Positions 26,231-35,795 of a DNA stretch of 64,000 nt are shown here, in pieces. Origin of the DNA: Streptomyces flaveolus (lineage in GTDB: Bacteria > Actinomycetota > Actinomycetes > Streptomycetales > Streptomycetaceae); assembly GCF_000716535.1 (NCBI RefSeq), contig NZ_JNWV01000012.1:124001-188000 (forward strand). The letters run 5' to 3'. The first letter of the stretch is position 1. Every line of letters begins with the position of its first letter. Position numbers and translations under genes: made by a program. Below the pieces are notes generated by a model, which was not told the DNA's origin, ran no database searches, and saw only the letters and a list, made by a program, of their open reading frames with translations.

Positions 26231-26256
26231 GGGGCGGGCCGTCGGCGGCCCGCCCC
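26231..26256. terminator. Hairpin terminator of the sugar importer operon
   Basis: Perfect 10-bp arms GGGGCGGGCC / GGCCCGCCCC with a six-base loop. Confidence 0.8.
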
Positions 26257-26362
26257 TTCGCGTGCACCTGGGGTAGCCCGAATGCCGTAGGGGCCGTAAC
26301 CAAGTCACTCCATCGGCCGTTCCCGGGCAGAACGCCCGCGCCGACCGACCCATGGATGCCCC

Positions 26363-28570
26363 TTGCCCAGGTTCAGTGTCATTGTTCCCGCGTACAAGGT
26401 CCAGGCGTATCTCTCCGCGTGCCTGGACTCGGTGCTCTCGCAGTCGTATCCCGATCTGGAACTGATCGCCGTGGACGACTGCTCACCCGACGCCTGCGGC
26501 GCGATCATCGACGAGTACGCGGCCCGGGACGCCCGCGTGAAGCCCGTCCACCTGGCCGAGAACCAGGGGCTGGGCCGGGCCCGGAACGCGGGGCTCGCCG
26601 AGGCCACCGGCGACTACCTGGTCTTCCTGGACAGCGACGACACGCTCACCCCGGACGCGCTGCGGGCGATCGCCGACCGGCTGAAGGAGACCGGCGACCC
26701 GGACGTCCTGGTCTTCGACTACGCGCGCACCTACTGGGACGGCAGCCAGGTGCGCAACCAGCTCGCCGCCCAGCTCACCGAGCAGGGCCCGGCGCCGTTC
26801 CGGCTGGAGGACCGGCCGGGGCTGCTGCGGGTGCTGATGGTGGCCTGGAACAAGGCGTACCGGCGGGAGTTCGTCGCCCGGCACGGCTTCACGTTCCCGC
26901 CGGGCTACTACGAGGACACCCCGTGGACCTTCCCGGTGCTGCTGACGGCCGAGTCGCTCGCCACCCTGGACCGGGTGTGCGTGCACTACCGGCAGCGCCG
27001 GCGGGGCAGCATCCTCGGCACCACCAGCCGGAGGCACTTCGACCTGTTCGAGCAGTACGACCGGGTGTTCGCGTACGTCGAGGAGCGGCCCGAACTCGCC
27101 CGCTGGCGCCCGGAGTTGTTCCGGCGGATGGTCGATCACTTCGCGGTGGTGTTCACCAGGCGGGGCCGGCTGCCGCGCGGCAGCCACGGCGAGTTCCTGC
27201 GCCGGGCCCGCGCCCACTACCGCCGCCACCGCGTGCCGGGAGCGCGCCCGCGGCTGCGGCACGGCCTGATCCGCTTCGGGCTGCACCGCACGTTCCGCGC
27301 GCTCCGGCTGGCTGCGGCCGTCCGCCGACGCGTGCTGAGGACCGCGCTGAAGCTCGCCCGCGCCCTGCGCACCGGCGCGCTCCGGCTGCACTACGGCATC
27401 CAGTTGCGGCTGCCGCTGCGGTCCGACCGGGCGGTGTTCGCGTCCCCGGAGGGGTACGGCGACCCGGCCGCGCTGGAGGAGGCGTTCCGGGCGCACGCCC
27501 CGCGGCTGCGCACGGCGTGGGTCGCCACGCCCGGGCGCGCGGTGCCGCCGGGCCCGCGCCGGCTGACGCCCGGCACGGCCGCCTACTGGACGGCGCTGGC
27601 CCGCTCCCGCTACCTGGTCAGCGACGCCCGCTTCGAGCGGCGGCTGCGCAAGCGGCCGGGGCAGGTCGTCGTCCGGGTCCTGGAGGGCACCCCGCTCGGG
27701 CACGCGGGCCTGGACCTGCTGGAGCGCCCGGCGGCGGCCCGTGACCTGGACTTCGCGGAGCTGCTGCGGGACGTCGACCAGTGGGACTACGTCCTGTCCG
27801 GCAACCGGCACGCCACCCTGACCTGGGAGCGGGTCCTGCCGGGCGGCTACACCACGCTGGAGTACGGGCTGCCCCGCAACGACGTCCTCCAGCGGGCGAC
27901 CGCGGCGGACGTGGCCCGGCTGCGGGCGTCGCTGGGCGTCCCGGAGGGCGCGGTCGCCGTCCTGTACGCGCCCGCGCACCGCGACCACCGGCGCACCCAG
28001 GTCCCGCTGCTGGACCTGGAGCGGATCCTGCGCCGCCTCGGCCCGCGCTTCGTGATCCTCGCCCGGACCCCCGTCCCCGTCGAGGGCACCCGGATCGTCG
28101 ACGTCTGTGGCCATCCGGACCTGGCGGAGCTGTGCCTCGCCTCGGACGCGCTGCTCACCGACTACGCGCCGGTGCTGTTCGACTACGCGGGCCTGGACCG
28201 GCCGATCGTGGTGCACACCGAGGACTGGGCGGCGTACGAGGCGTGCCGCGGCGCCTACTTCGACCTGCGGGAGTTTCCGCCGGGCGCGGTGGCGCGCAGC
28301 GAGGACGAGCTGATCGACATCTTCGCCTCCGGGCACTGGCGCGGCTCGCGCTCGGCGCAGCTACGGGCGGCGTTCCGGGAGCGGTTCTGCCCGTGGGACG
28401 ACGGGCACGCCGCCGAGCGGGTGGTACGGCGGGTGGTGCTGGGCGAGACGGAGCCGCCGGCGGCGGTGCCCCTGGCGGACCGCGTCCCGGCCCCGTCGTC
28501 CTGCGCGCGCGCCCCGCTGGCCACCGTGCCGCAACCTTCCGGCCCCCTCCCCGTCACCGAGAGCCGCTGA
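26363..28570 (+). CDS. Chimera A: GT2 glycosyltransferase fused to degenerate TagF-like glycerophosphotransferase domain
   Basis: 735 residues from TTG 26363; nearby ATGs are out of frame, and the two following paralogues begin with the same MPRFS. The N-terminal GT2 domain is intact: VDDCS (37-41), DSDD (90-93) and YEDTPWTFP (about 182). The C-terminal half is a CDP-glycerol glycerophosphotransferase (Glyphos_transf) fold, but its motifs have decayed: HGTPLK reads EGTPLG (about 440), the later LLRAHYF reads ILARTPV, and TDYSS reads TDYAP (about 598). The transferase half is therefore probably inactive and may only bind acceptor. It is first of three tandem paralogues for a wall glycopolymer. 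Confidence 0.85.
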   Translation: MPRFSVIVPAYKVQAYLSACLDSVLSQSYPDLELIAVDDCSPDACGAIIDEYAARDARVKPVHLAENQGLGRARNAGLAEATGDYLVFLDSDDTLTPDALRAIADRLKETGDPDVLVFDYARTYWDGSQVRNQLAAQLTEQGPAPFRLEDRPGLLRVLMVAWNKAYRREFVARHGFTFPPGYYEDTPWTFPVLLTAESLATLDRVCVHYRQRRRGSILGTTSRRHFDLFEQYDRVFAYVEERPELARWRPELFRRMVDHFAVVFTRRGRLPRGSHGEFLRRARAHYRRHRVPGARPRLRHGLIRFGLHRTFRALRLAAAVRRRVLRTALKLARALRTGALRLHYGIQLRLPLRSDRAVFASPEGYGDPAALEEAFRAHAPRLRTAWVATPGRAVPPGPRRLTPGTAAYWTALARSRYLVSDARFERRLRKRPGQVVVRVLEGTPLGHAGLDLLERPAAARDLDFAELLRDVDQWDYVLSGNRHATLTWERVLPGGYTTLEYGLPRNDVLQRATAADVARLRASLGVPEGAVAVLYAPAHRDHRRTQVPLLDLERILRRLGPRFVILARTPVPVEGTRIVDVCGHPDLAELCLASDALLTDYAPVLFDYAGLDRPIVVHTEDWAAYEACRGAYFDLREFPPGAVARSEDELIDIFASGHWRGSRSAQLRAAFRERFCPWDDGHAAERVVRRVVLGETEPPAAVPLADRVPAPSSCARAPLATVPQPSGPLPVTESR

Positions 28571-28695
28571 ACGGCGTTGGTCCTTCCGGGAGTTCCCATG
28601 CCCCTCGGCTCGACGCGGCCCACCCCGAGCCGGCCGTCCACCTGGCGTCCGGCGGGACGGCCCGGCCGCGTCCGCAAGACGACAGAAAGAACAGA

Positions 28696-30897
28696 ATGCC
28701 CCGCTTCAGCATCATCGTCCCGTCCCACGGGGTCACCGGCCGGCTGTCCCAGGCGCTGGACTCGGTCCTCGGCCAGTCCTTCGGCGACCTGGAGCTGATC
28801 CCGGTCTGCGACGCCCCCGACGCCCCGGCCGCCGAGGTCGCCGCCGGGTACGCCGAGCGGGACTCCCGGGTGACCCCCGTCCACTCGCCGCCGTCCGCCG
28901 GGCTGAGCGGGGCGCGCAACGCCGGGATCCGGGCGGCGACCGGCACGTACCTGCTGTTCCTGGACGGCGACGACCTGCTGCTGCCGGGCGCGCTCGCGGC
29001 ACTGGACGTCCGGCTGTCCGAGACGGCCGGCGTGGACGTGCTGTACGCCGAGCACGAGCGCGCCCCCTGGTGGGAGGGCGAGCCGACGAACCCGGCCGCG
29101 CCGCTGCTCGCGGGGGCCCCGAAGGGTGCCTTCGCCCCCGCCGACCGGCCCGCGCTGACCGGGGTGCAGCTGCCCGCGTGGAGCGCCGTCTACCGCCGTG
29201 CCTTCCTCACCGAGCGGGAACTCGCCTTCCCCGAGGGCCACTTCACCGACCTCGGCTGGGGCGGGCTGGTGACGGTCGCCGCCGAGCGGATCGCGGTGCT
29301 GCGCCGGACCGTCGTACGGCACCGGCTGCGCCGCCAGGGCAGCCGGCTCAATCTGCCCGGCCCGCACCAGCACACCCTGCTCGACCAGGTGGAGCGGGTG
29401 CTGACGCGGGCGGCCGAGCGCGACCTGCCGGCCGAGCGGACCGGACCACTGTTCGACCAGTTGTTCGCCGTGGTGCTGAAGACGGCGTCCCGGCCGGAGC
29501 GGCTGCTCTCCGGACGCCGGGCGTTCTTCCGCCGCGCGGCCCGCCTCTACCGGCGCCACCGGCCGGCCGGCCACCGGGTGCCGGGCGGCAGCCTGGGCGT
29601 GCAGCACCGGCTGCTGGCGGCGGGCGCGTACACCGCGTTCCGCGCCCTGCGCGGCGCCAACCGGGCGGCCGGCGACGCCGCCGGCCGGCTGCCCCGCCCG
29701 CACATGCTGCGCACCCGGCTGCGCTACGCCCGCGACCTGCGCCGCCCGCTCGACCCGAACCTCGCGGTCTACTGCGCCTACTGGGGCCGCGGCTACGCCT
29801 GCAACCCGGCCGCGATCCACGCCAAGGCCCGTGAACTCGCCCCGCACATCCGCTCGGTGTTCCTGGTCGAGGCCGGCCAGGAACACGCCGTGCCCCAGGA
29901 CGTCGAGTACGCGGTCATCGGCTCCCGCCGCTACTGGGAGGTGCTGGCCCGCGCCACGTACCTCGTCAACAACGCCAACTTCGCCGAGGGCGTCGTCAAA
30001 CGGCCGGGCAGTGTGCACGTGCAGACCCAGCACGGCACCCCGCTGAAGACGATGGGCGTGGACCAGTCGACGTACCCGGTGGTGGCCGCGCAGTCCGGCA
30101 GCTTCGCCAAGCTGCTCGGCCGGGTCGACCGCTGGGACTTCAACCTGTCGTCCAACCGCCACTCCACCCAGATGTGGGAGCGCGCCTTCCCCGGCTCCTA
30201 CGAGCACCTGGAGTACGGCTATCCGCGCAACGACGTCTACTACACGGCGACCGCGCGGGACGTGGCCCGGATCCGGCGGGAGCTGGGCATCCCGGAGGGC
30301 AGGACGGCCGTGCTGTACGCGCCGACCCACCGTGACCACCACACCGGCTTCGAGCCCGGCCTCGACCTGGAGGCGTTCTGCGCGGCGGCCGGCGAGGACG
30401 TGGTCGTGCTGCTGCGCGCCCACTACTTCTACGACCGGGGCGGCGTCCGGGGCTCCGACCGGATCATCGACGTCACCGCGCACCGCTCCTCCGAGGACGT
30501 GTGCCTGGCCGCGGACGCGCTGGTCACCGACTACTCGTCCATCATGTTCGACTACGCCAACCTGGACCGGCCGATCGTCGTGTACGCCGACGACTGGGAC
30601 GTCTACCGGGAGACCCGGGGCGTCTACTTCGACCTGATGGCCGAGCCGCCCGGGCTGGTCGCCCGGACCCCCGAGGAGCTGGCCGCCGTCTTCCGCGACG
30701 GCTCGTACGCGGGCCCGGAGGCCAGGGCGCTGCGGACCGCGTTCCGCGAGCGGTTCTGCCAGTTCGACGACGGGCGGGCCGCCGAGCGGGTCGTGAGGCG
30801 GGTGCTGCTCGGCGAGCCGCCGGAGGCGGTCCCGGCCGTGATCCCGCTCGCGGAACGCATCCCCGCCCCCGCCGCCGCGACCCTCGTGAGGAGCTGA
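28696..30897 (+). CDS. Chimera B: degenerate GT2 domain fused to intact TagF-like glycerophosphotransferase
   Basis: 733 residues from ATG 28696. The N-terminal GT2 fold is eroded: VDDCS reads VCDAP (about 37), DSDD reads DGDD, and the catalytic YEDTPW reads FTDLGW. The C-terminal TagF-like domain keeps every recognised motif: HGTPLKTMG (about 445), APTHRDH (about 541), LLRAHYFY, and TDYSSIMFDYANL (about 610). In TagF enzymes this domain transfers glycerol phosphate or a similar polyol phosphate from a CDP donor onto a growing chain at the inner membrane face. It lies 125 bp after chimera A and 5 bp before chimera C. Confidence 0.87.
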   Translation: MPRFSIIVPSHGVTGRLSQALDSVLGQSFGDLELIPVCDAPDAPAAEVAAGYAERDSRVTPVHSPPSAGLSGARNAGIRAATGTYLLFLDGDDLLLPGALAALDVRLSETAGVDVLYAEHERAPWWEGEPTNPAAPLLAGAPKGAFAPADRPALTGVQLPAWSAVYRRAFLTERELAFPEGHFTDLGWGGLVTVAAERIAVLRRTVVRHRLRRQGSRLNLPGPHQHTLLDQVERVLTRAAERDLPAERTGPLFDQLFAVVLKTASRPERLLSGRRAFFRRAARLYRRHRPAGHRVPGGSLGVQHRLLAAGAYTAFRALRGANRAAGDAAGRLPRPHMLRTRLRYARDLRRPLDPNLAVYCAYWGRGYACNPAAIHAKARELAPHIRSVFLVEAGQEHAVPQDVEYAVIGSRRYWEVLARATYLVNNANFAEGVVKRPGSVHVQTQHGTPLKTMGVDQSTYPVVAAQSGSFAKLLGRVDRWDFNLSSNRHSTQMWERAFPGSYEHLEYGYPRNDVYYTATARDVARIRRELGIPEGRTAVLYAPTHRDHHTGFEPGLDLEAFCAAAGEDVVVLLRAHYFYDRGGVRGSDRIIDVTAHRSSEDVCLAADALVTDYSSIMFDYANLDRPIVVYADDWDVYRETRGVYFDLMAEPPGLVARTPEELAAVFRDGSYAGPEARALRTAFRERFCQFDDGRAAERVVRRVLLGEPPEAVPAVIPLAERIPAPAAATLVRS

Positions 30898-30902
30898 CCC
30901 AC

Positions 30903-33104
30903 GTGCCCCGCTTCAGTGTGATCGTGCCCTGTTTCAAGGTGCAGGGATTTCTGCGCGAGTGCCTGGACTCGGTGCTCGGGCAGTCCTTCGGCGACTTCGA
31001 GCTGATCGCCGTGGACGACTGCTCCCCGGACGGCTGCGGCGCGATCCTGGACGAGTACGCCGAGCGCGACCCGCGCGTGAAGGTGCTGCACCTGCCGGAG
31101 AACGTGGGCCTGGGCCGGGCCCGCAACGCCGGCATGCCGCACGCCACCGGCGACTACCTCTTCTTCCTGGACAGCGACGACACCCTCACCCCGGGCGCGC
31201 TGCGGGCCGTCGCGGACCGGCTCGCCGAGGCGGAGGACCCGGACGTGCTCGTCTTCGACTACGCGCGCACCTACTGGTGGGGCGGTACCCGGCGCAACGT
31301 CCTCGCCCACGTCCTGGCCCAGGCCCCCGGCACGTTCAACGTCTCGGAGTACCCGCAGGTCCTCGACCTGCTGATGGTGGTCTGGAACAAGGTCTACCGG
31401 CGCGAGTTCGTCACGGAGAACGACTTCGCGTTCCCGCCGGGCTACTACGAGGACACCCCCTGGACCTTCCCGGTCATGCTCAGCGCCCGCCGGATCGCCG
31501 CCCTGGACCGGATCTGCCTGAACTACCGGCAGCGCCGGCAGGGGAACATCCTGTCCACCACCAGCCGCAAGCACTTCGACATCCACGACCAGTACGAGCG
31601 GGTCTTCGCCTTCGTGGCCGAGCGGCCGGAGCTGGCGGACTGGCGGCCGTATCTGCACCGCAAGATGGGTGAGCACTGCCTGGACATCCTGGCCAAGCCG
31701 GACCGGCTGCCGCCCGCCGACAAGGCCGAGTTCTTCCGGCGTACGGCGGAGATGTTCCGCCGGCACCGGCCGGAGGGCGCCGCGGTGGACGGCGAGGTCG
31801 CCGTGCTGACCGGTTCCTGGACCGGGTACCGGGTCAAGCGGCAGGCGGCGCGGGCCGGGCGGGAGGCGGCCCGGCGGGCGGACCGGGCGCGCCGGGCCGC
31901 CGCCGCGCGGGCCCGTACCGGCTGGACGGCCCTGCACGCCCGCCGGCCGCTCGACGAGAACCTCGTGGTCTACTCGGCGTCCTCGCACCGGGGCCTGCTC
32001 GGCGACCCGGCGGCGATCCACCACACGGCGCGCGAGATCGCCCCGCGGCTGCGCGGGGTGTGGGTGGTGCGGGACGCGGAGACGGCCGCGCAGTTGCCGC
32101 CCGACGTCGAGCACGTGGTCGCCGGCTCCCGGCGCTATCTGGAGGTGACCGCGCGCGCGAAGTTCTTCGTGAACGACGTCAACTGGCCCGGCGCCCTGGC
32201 CAAGCGCCCCGGCAGCGTGCACATCCACACCCATCAGGGCACCCCGCTGAAGTACCTGGGCGCCGACCTGCTGGACAAGCCGGGTGCCCGGCTCGGCTTC
32301 GACGTGCCGCAGATGCTGCGCCGGGCCGACCGCTGGGACTACAGCCTGGTCGCCAACCTCCACTCCGAGCTGGTCTGGGAGCGGGCCTACCCCTGCCACT
32401 TCACCTCGGTGCGCACCGGCAGCCCGCGCAACGACGTGCTGGTTAACGGCGGGCCCAGCGACTTCCGGGAGCGGCACGGCATCCCGGCGGACCACACGGT
32501 CGTGCTGTACGCGCCGACCCGGCGGGACTACCGCCGCGGCGGGTACGTGGAGCGGATCGACCTGGCCCGGTTCGCGGCCGACCTCGGCGAGGGGCACACC
32601 CTCGTGGTCCGGCTGCACCCGTCGCTGGCGAACGGTCCCGCGCGCGGCATGGGCCTCACCGAGCTGGCCCGGCGCGGGGTCGTGGTCGACGCCACCGACG
32701 AACCACGGCTGCCGGAGGTGCTGCTCGCGGCGGACGCGCTGGTCACCGACTACTCGTCCGTGATGTTCGACTACGCCAACCTGGACCGGCCGATCGTGGT
32801 GCACGCCGACGACTGGGCGGCGTTCACGGCGAGCCGGGGCACGTATCTCGACGTCACGGCCGAGCCACCCGGCCATGTCGCGCACTCCTACCGGGAGCTG
32901 GCCTGGCTGTTCGCCTCGGGCGGGTGGCGGGACGAGGAGTCGGCGCGGCTGCGCGCGGACTTCCGGGCCCGGTTCTGCGCGTACGAGGACGGGCGGGCCG
33001 CCGAACGGGTCGTACGGACCCTGCTGCTGGGCGAGCGGATGCCCGCCCCGGCGCCCCGGATCCCGGGCCAGGCGGCGTCCCCGGACGCGCTGACGTCGGC
33101 CTAG
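30903..33104 (+). CDS. Chimera C: intact GT2 domain fused to TagF-like domain lacking the HGTPLK histidine
   Basis: 733 residues from GTG 30903, with the ribosome-binding site GAGGAG inside the end of chimera B. The GT2 half is intact (VDDCSPDGCG, DSDDT, YEDTPWTFP) and close to chimera A. In the TagF-like half the catalytic-type His is replaced by Gln (HQGTPLKYLG, about 443, with a His one position earlier), and APTHRD reads APTRRD (about 536). VRLHPSL and TDYSSVMFDYANL (about 614) remain. Transferase activity is therefore uncertain. The C-terminal 25 residues are Pro/Ala-rich. A strong terminator follows, closing the three-gene set. Confidence 0.86.
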   Translation: MPRFSVIVPCFKVQGFLRECLDSVLGQSFGDFELIAVDDCSPDGCGAILDEYAERDPRVKVLHLPENVGLGRARNAGMPHATGDYLFFLDSDDTLTPGALRAVADRLAEAEDPDVLVFDYARTYWWGGTRRNVLAHVLAQAPGTFNVSEYPQVLDLLMVVWNKVYRREFVTENDFAFPPGYYEDTPWTFPVMLSARRIAALDRICLNYRQRRQGNILSTTSRKHFDIHDQYERVFAFVAERPELADWRPYLHRKMGEHCLDILAKPDRLPPADKAEFFRRTAEMFRRHRPEGAAVDGEVAVLTGSWTGYRVKRQAARAGREAARRADRARRAAAARARTGWTALHARRPLDENLVVYSASSHRGLLGDPAAIHHTAREIAPRLRGVWVVRDAETAAQLPPDVEHVVAGSRRYLEVTARAKFFVNDVNWPGALAKRPGSVHIHTHQGTPLKYLGADLLDKPGARLGFDVPQMLRRADRWDYSLVANLHSELVWERAYPCHFTSVRTGSPRNDVLVNGGPSDFRERHGIPADHTVVLYAPTRRDYRRGGYVERIDLARFAADLGEGHTLVVRLHPSLANGPARGMGLTELARRGVVVDATDEPRLPEVLLAADALVTDYSSVMFDYANLDRPIVVHADDWAAFTASRGTYLDVTAEPPGHVAHSYRELAWLFASGGWRDEESARLRADFRARFCAYEDGRAAERVVRTLLLGERMPAPAPRIPGQAASPDALTSA

Positions 33105-33112
33105 CGGGAACG

Positions 33113-33149
33113 CCGAAGGGGCCGGCCCCGACCGGGCCGGCCCCTTCGG
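33113..33149. terminator. Bidirectional terminator after chimera C
   Basis: Perfect 16-bp arms CCGAAGGGGCCGGCCC / GGGCCGGCCCCTTCGG with a five-base loop, between convergent chimera C and ohr. Confidence 0.88.
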
Positions 33150-33161
33150 TGCACGCGGTGC

Positions 33162-33575
33162 CTACTCGACGACCAGGTCGACGTCGATGTTGCCGCGGGT
33201 GGCGTTGGAGTAGGGGCAGACCTGGTGGGCGCTCTCGACCAGCTTGCGGCCGGTCTCCTGGTCCACGGTGTCGGGCAGCTCGACGCGCAGGGTCACCTTC
33301 AGCCCGAAGCCCTCGCCCTGCTTGCCTATGCCGACCTCGGCGGTCACGGCCGCGTCGCTGACGTCGACCTTCGCCTGGCGCCCGACGAGTCCGAGGGCGC
33401 TGCCGAAGCAGGCGGCGTACCCGGCGGCGAAGAGCTGCTCCGGGTTGGTGCCCTCGCCGTTGCCGCCCAGCTCCACCGGCGGGGCCAGCTTGAGGTCGAT
33501 CCTGCCGTCGGAGGAGACGGCGCGGCCCTCGCGGCCATGCGTGGCGGTGGCGACAGCGGTGTAGAGCGCGTCCAT
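33162..33575 (-). CDS. ohr: Organic hydroperoxide resistance protein Ohr
   Basis: A 137-residue OsmC/Ohr peroxidase with the redox cysteines C56 (AACFGSAL) and C120 (VCPYSNATRG). It reduces organic and fatty-acid hydroperoxides using lipoylated-protein-dependent reduction, as known for the family. I chose ATG 33575, which has GAGAGGG at good spacing; an ATG three codons upstream is too close to it. It is divergent from ohrR over a short operator region. Confidence 0.96.
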   Translation of the reverse strand: MDALYTAVATATHGREGRAVSSDGRIDLKLAPPVELGGNGEGTNPEQLFAAGYAACFGSALGLVGRQAKVDVSDAAVTAEVGIGKQGEGFGLKVTLRVELPDTVDQETGRKLVESAHQVCPYSNATRGNIDVDLVVE

Positions 33576-33605
33576 GAAGACCATCCCTCTCGGGTGTGCG
33601 GTTCG

Positions 33606-33648
33606 TTGTGACCACAAGTAGAGCACACAACTAGATTGTGCGCAACTA
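33606..33648. promoter_or_regulatory. Candidate OhrR operator region between ohr and ohrR
   Basis: It contains inverted repeats TTGTG-AC-CACAA (33606-33617) and CACAA-CTAGA-TTGTG (33626-33640). The latter overlaps TAGATTG-TGCG-CAACTA (33632-33648). Such dyads between ohr and ohrR are the expected binding sites of the MarR-type repressor. A possible -10 (TATCCT, 33665-33670) lies six bases before the ohrR ATG. Confidence 0.6.
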
Positions 33649-33676
33649 AATGGGCCGCAAGAGCTATCCTGGACGC

Positions 33677-34141
33677 ATGAACGACACGGACTTGCTGCGC
33701 CTGGACCGCCAGATCTGCTTCTCGTTGCACGCGGCGTCGCGCGCCTTCAACAGCGTCTACCGCGTGATCCTCAAGGACCTCGGGCTCACCTACCCCCAGT
33801 ACCTGGTGATGCTGGTCCTCTGGGAACACGGCGACCTGCCGGTCAAGAAGCTCGGCGAACAGCTCAGGCTCGACTCCGGCACGCTGTCCCCCCTCGTCAA
33901 GCGGCTGGAGGGGGCCGGCCTGGTGCGGCGCGAGCGCAGCACGGAGGACGAGCGTTCGGTCCGGGTCCACCTCACCGAGGAGGGCACGGCACTGCGCGAG
34001 CGGGCCCTGGAGGTGCCCCACCGGATCATGTCGGCGACCGGCTTCGACCTGGCGGAGATCGTCGACCTGCACGCCCGCCTGGAGCGGCTCACGACGGCCC
34101 TGGACGCGGCGGCGGAGGCGGAGGCGCGAGCAGCGGGCTGA
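33677..34141 (+). CDS. ohrR: MarR-family organic-peroxide sensor OhrR
   Basis: A 154-residue MarR-type winged-helix repressor. Cys14 in RQICFSLHAASR is the conserved peroxide-sensing cysteine. The DNA-binding wing region is LRLDSGTLSPLVKRLEGAGLVRRERS. Oxidation of the cysteine releases the repressor and induces ohr. The ATG at 33677 gives the canonical short N-terminus and may be leaderless; an upstream ATG at 33650 adds nine residues. Its 3' end overlaps the convergent membrane-protein gene by 53 bp. Confidence 0.94.
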   Translation: MNDTDLLRLDRQICFSLHAASRAFNSVYRVILKDLGLTYPQYLVMLVLWEHGDLPVKKLGEQLRLDSGTLSPLVKRLEGAGLVRRERSTEDERSVRVHLTEEGTALRERALEVPHRIMSATGFDLAEIVDLHARLERLTTALDAAAEAEARAAG

Positions 34142-35708
34142 CCGGGCGGACGTACAGCCGTACCGTCGCCCCGCCGCGCACGGCTTCGTCCTGGCCGATG
34201 AACTCCCGCCCCAGCACGTCGGCCTTCACCCGCTCGACGGGATCACGCGGGACCCAGCGGCCGGCGAGCAGCTTCCGGTCCGCGACGACCCACACCCGGT
34301 CCACCCGCGCCAGCCTGCGGCGCACCTCCGCCGGCCCGGCCTCGCGCCCGTACAGCGTCCCGGACCCGGCCGCCCCCGCCACCAACGCCACGTCCCTGAT
34401 CCCCCGGAACGCCCCCGGATACGTGAGCGCCACGTTCCGCGTGGAGGCCGGCAGGAACAGCACCTGATCGCCGGGCGCCACCTTGCGCGCGACGACACGG
34501 GAGACGGCACCGAGGTCGTCCGGCCGGCTCCCCGGGTCGCGGTCCTCCTGGAGGAGGGGGAGCTGGTGGAGGAGGGAGAGGGCGATGGCGAGGACGCCGG
34601 CGAGGGGGACGGAGGGGGACGGCGCGAGGGGATTCCTGGTCAGCGCTCCCGCCACCCGCTCCGCCCCCGACGCCACCAGCAACGGTGCCCCCGACAGCGC
34701 GTACAGCACGTACCGGTCGACGTACAGCGGCGAGAACTGGGACGCCAGCATGAGTGCCACCGGCGGCACCGCCACCAAGGGCAGCGCGACGCCCGCACAG
34801 GTCGGTTCGCCCCGCCGCCCCACCAGCCCGACCAGCCCCACCACGGCCAGCGCGAGACACACCCAGAACACTTCGTCCGTCGGCCCCAGGAACCTCCGCA
34901 GCAACCTTTCCGCTGTATCCGCCGTAGGCGTCCGCAACCAGGCCACCTGCGCCGACTGCCCCCGCGAGACCACCACCATCGGCACCAGCGCCACTACGAC
35001 CACCGCCGCCGCGCTCCCCCACCCCCGCCACACCCGCGCCCCGGCCCGCGCCAGCGCCAGCGTCACCGCGTGGGCGAGGAGCAGCAGCACCGCGAACTCG
35101 TGGAGCCAGCAGGTGAGTCCGAGGACCGCGCCGTACGGCCACCAGGACCCGCCCCGCACGGCCCGGACGAACAGCAGGGTCGCCCCGGTGGCGCCGGCCG
35201 CGACCAGGGCGTAGGAGCGGCCCTCCTGCGCGTAGTGGCCGGCCATCGGCGCGACGGCGTAGAGCAGTCCGGCCCACAGGCCGACCCGCGGCCGGGCCAG
35301 CCGGGCGCCGAGGGCGGCCACCAGGCCCGCCGTGGCGGCCGCCGCGCACACCGACGGCAGCCGAAGGGCCACCTCCCCGGGGTGGACGGCGAGGACCGGC
35401 CGCAGCAGCAGGTAGTACAGGCCGTGCACCGCGTCCACCTCGTGCAGCAGGAGCCAGATCCGCGGCACCGTACGGCGTCCGACCTGGAAGCTGACGGCCT
35501 CGTCGCGCCACATCCCGCCCCGGTCCAGGCCCCAGAGCCCGAGCGCGAGCATCACCAGCGCGGGCACTCCCACGACGGCGGCCCGGTGGAACCGGGTGTT
35601 CCCGGGTGTCCCGTGCGGGGGGTGACTCGTTGCACCCGTCGGTACGTCCGTGGTCGTTCCAGCCGCCCGACGCGACTGCGCTTTCGCAGGAAGCCCGACG
35701 TTCACCAT
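34089..35708 (-). CDS. Polytopic GT-C-type glycosyltransferase (dolichyl/polyprenyl-phosphate sugar using)
   Basis: A 539-residue membrane protein with about 11-12 helices. The first outer loop holds WRDEAVSF with D69-E70, the acidic pair typical of GT-C enzymes (PMT/ArnT/GT83 type) that bind metal and polyprenyl-phosphate sugar. A soluble outer C-terminal part of about 150 residues (from about RVVARKVAPGDQVLFLPAS) follows. It should add a sugar to a cell-surface acceptor on the outer membrane face. Its C-terminal PPPPPPRPG tail is encoded inside the overlap with ohrR. Divergent from the next membrane gene. Confidence 0.75.
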   Translation of the reverse strand: MVNVGLPAKAQSRRAAGTTTDVPTGATSHPPHGTPGNTRFHRAAVVGVPALVMLALGLWGLDRGGMWRDEAVSFQVGRRTVPRIWLLLHEVDAVHGLYYLLLRPVLAVHPGEVALRLPSVCAAAATAGLVAALGARLARPRVGLWAGLLYAVAPMAGHYAQEGRSYALVAAGATGATLLFVRAVRGGSWWPYGAVLGLTCWLHEFAVLLLLAHAVTLALARAGARVWRGWGSAAAVVVVALVPMVVVSRGQSAQVAWLRTPTADTAERLLRRFLGPTDEVFWVCLALAVVGLVGLVGRRGEPTCAGVALPLVAVPPVALMLASQFSPLYVDRYVLYALSGAPLLVASGAERVAGALTRNPLAPSPSVPLAGVLAIALSLLHQLPLLQEDRDPGSRPDDLGAVSRVVARKVAPGDQVLFLPASTRNVALTYPGAFRGIRDVALVAGAAGSGTLYGREAGPAEVRRRLARVDRVWVVADRKLLAGRWVPRDPVERVKADVLGREFIGQDEAVRGGATVRLYVRPVSPLLAPPPPPPRPGPS

Positions 35709-35795
35709 GGCCCGATCTCTTGCGATTAGCCAATATTTGCGGTCCTTGACGGCGTATCAGCATCAATACACCATCCGTACCGCTTAGGCTCCCAT

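Noticed and set aside
30501..30902. Upstream in-frame extension of chimera C
   Set aside because: It overlaps the end of chimera B in another frame and is Arg/Gly-rich; GTG 30903 with GAGGAG upstream gives the same start as the paralogues.
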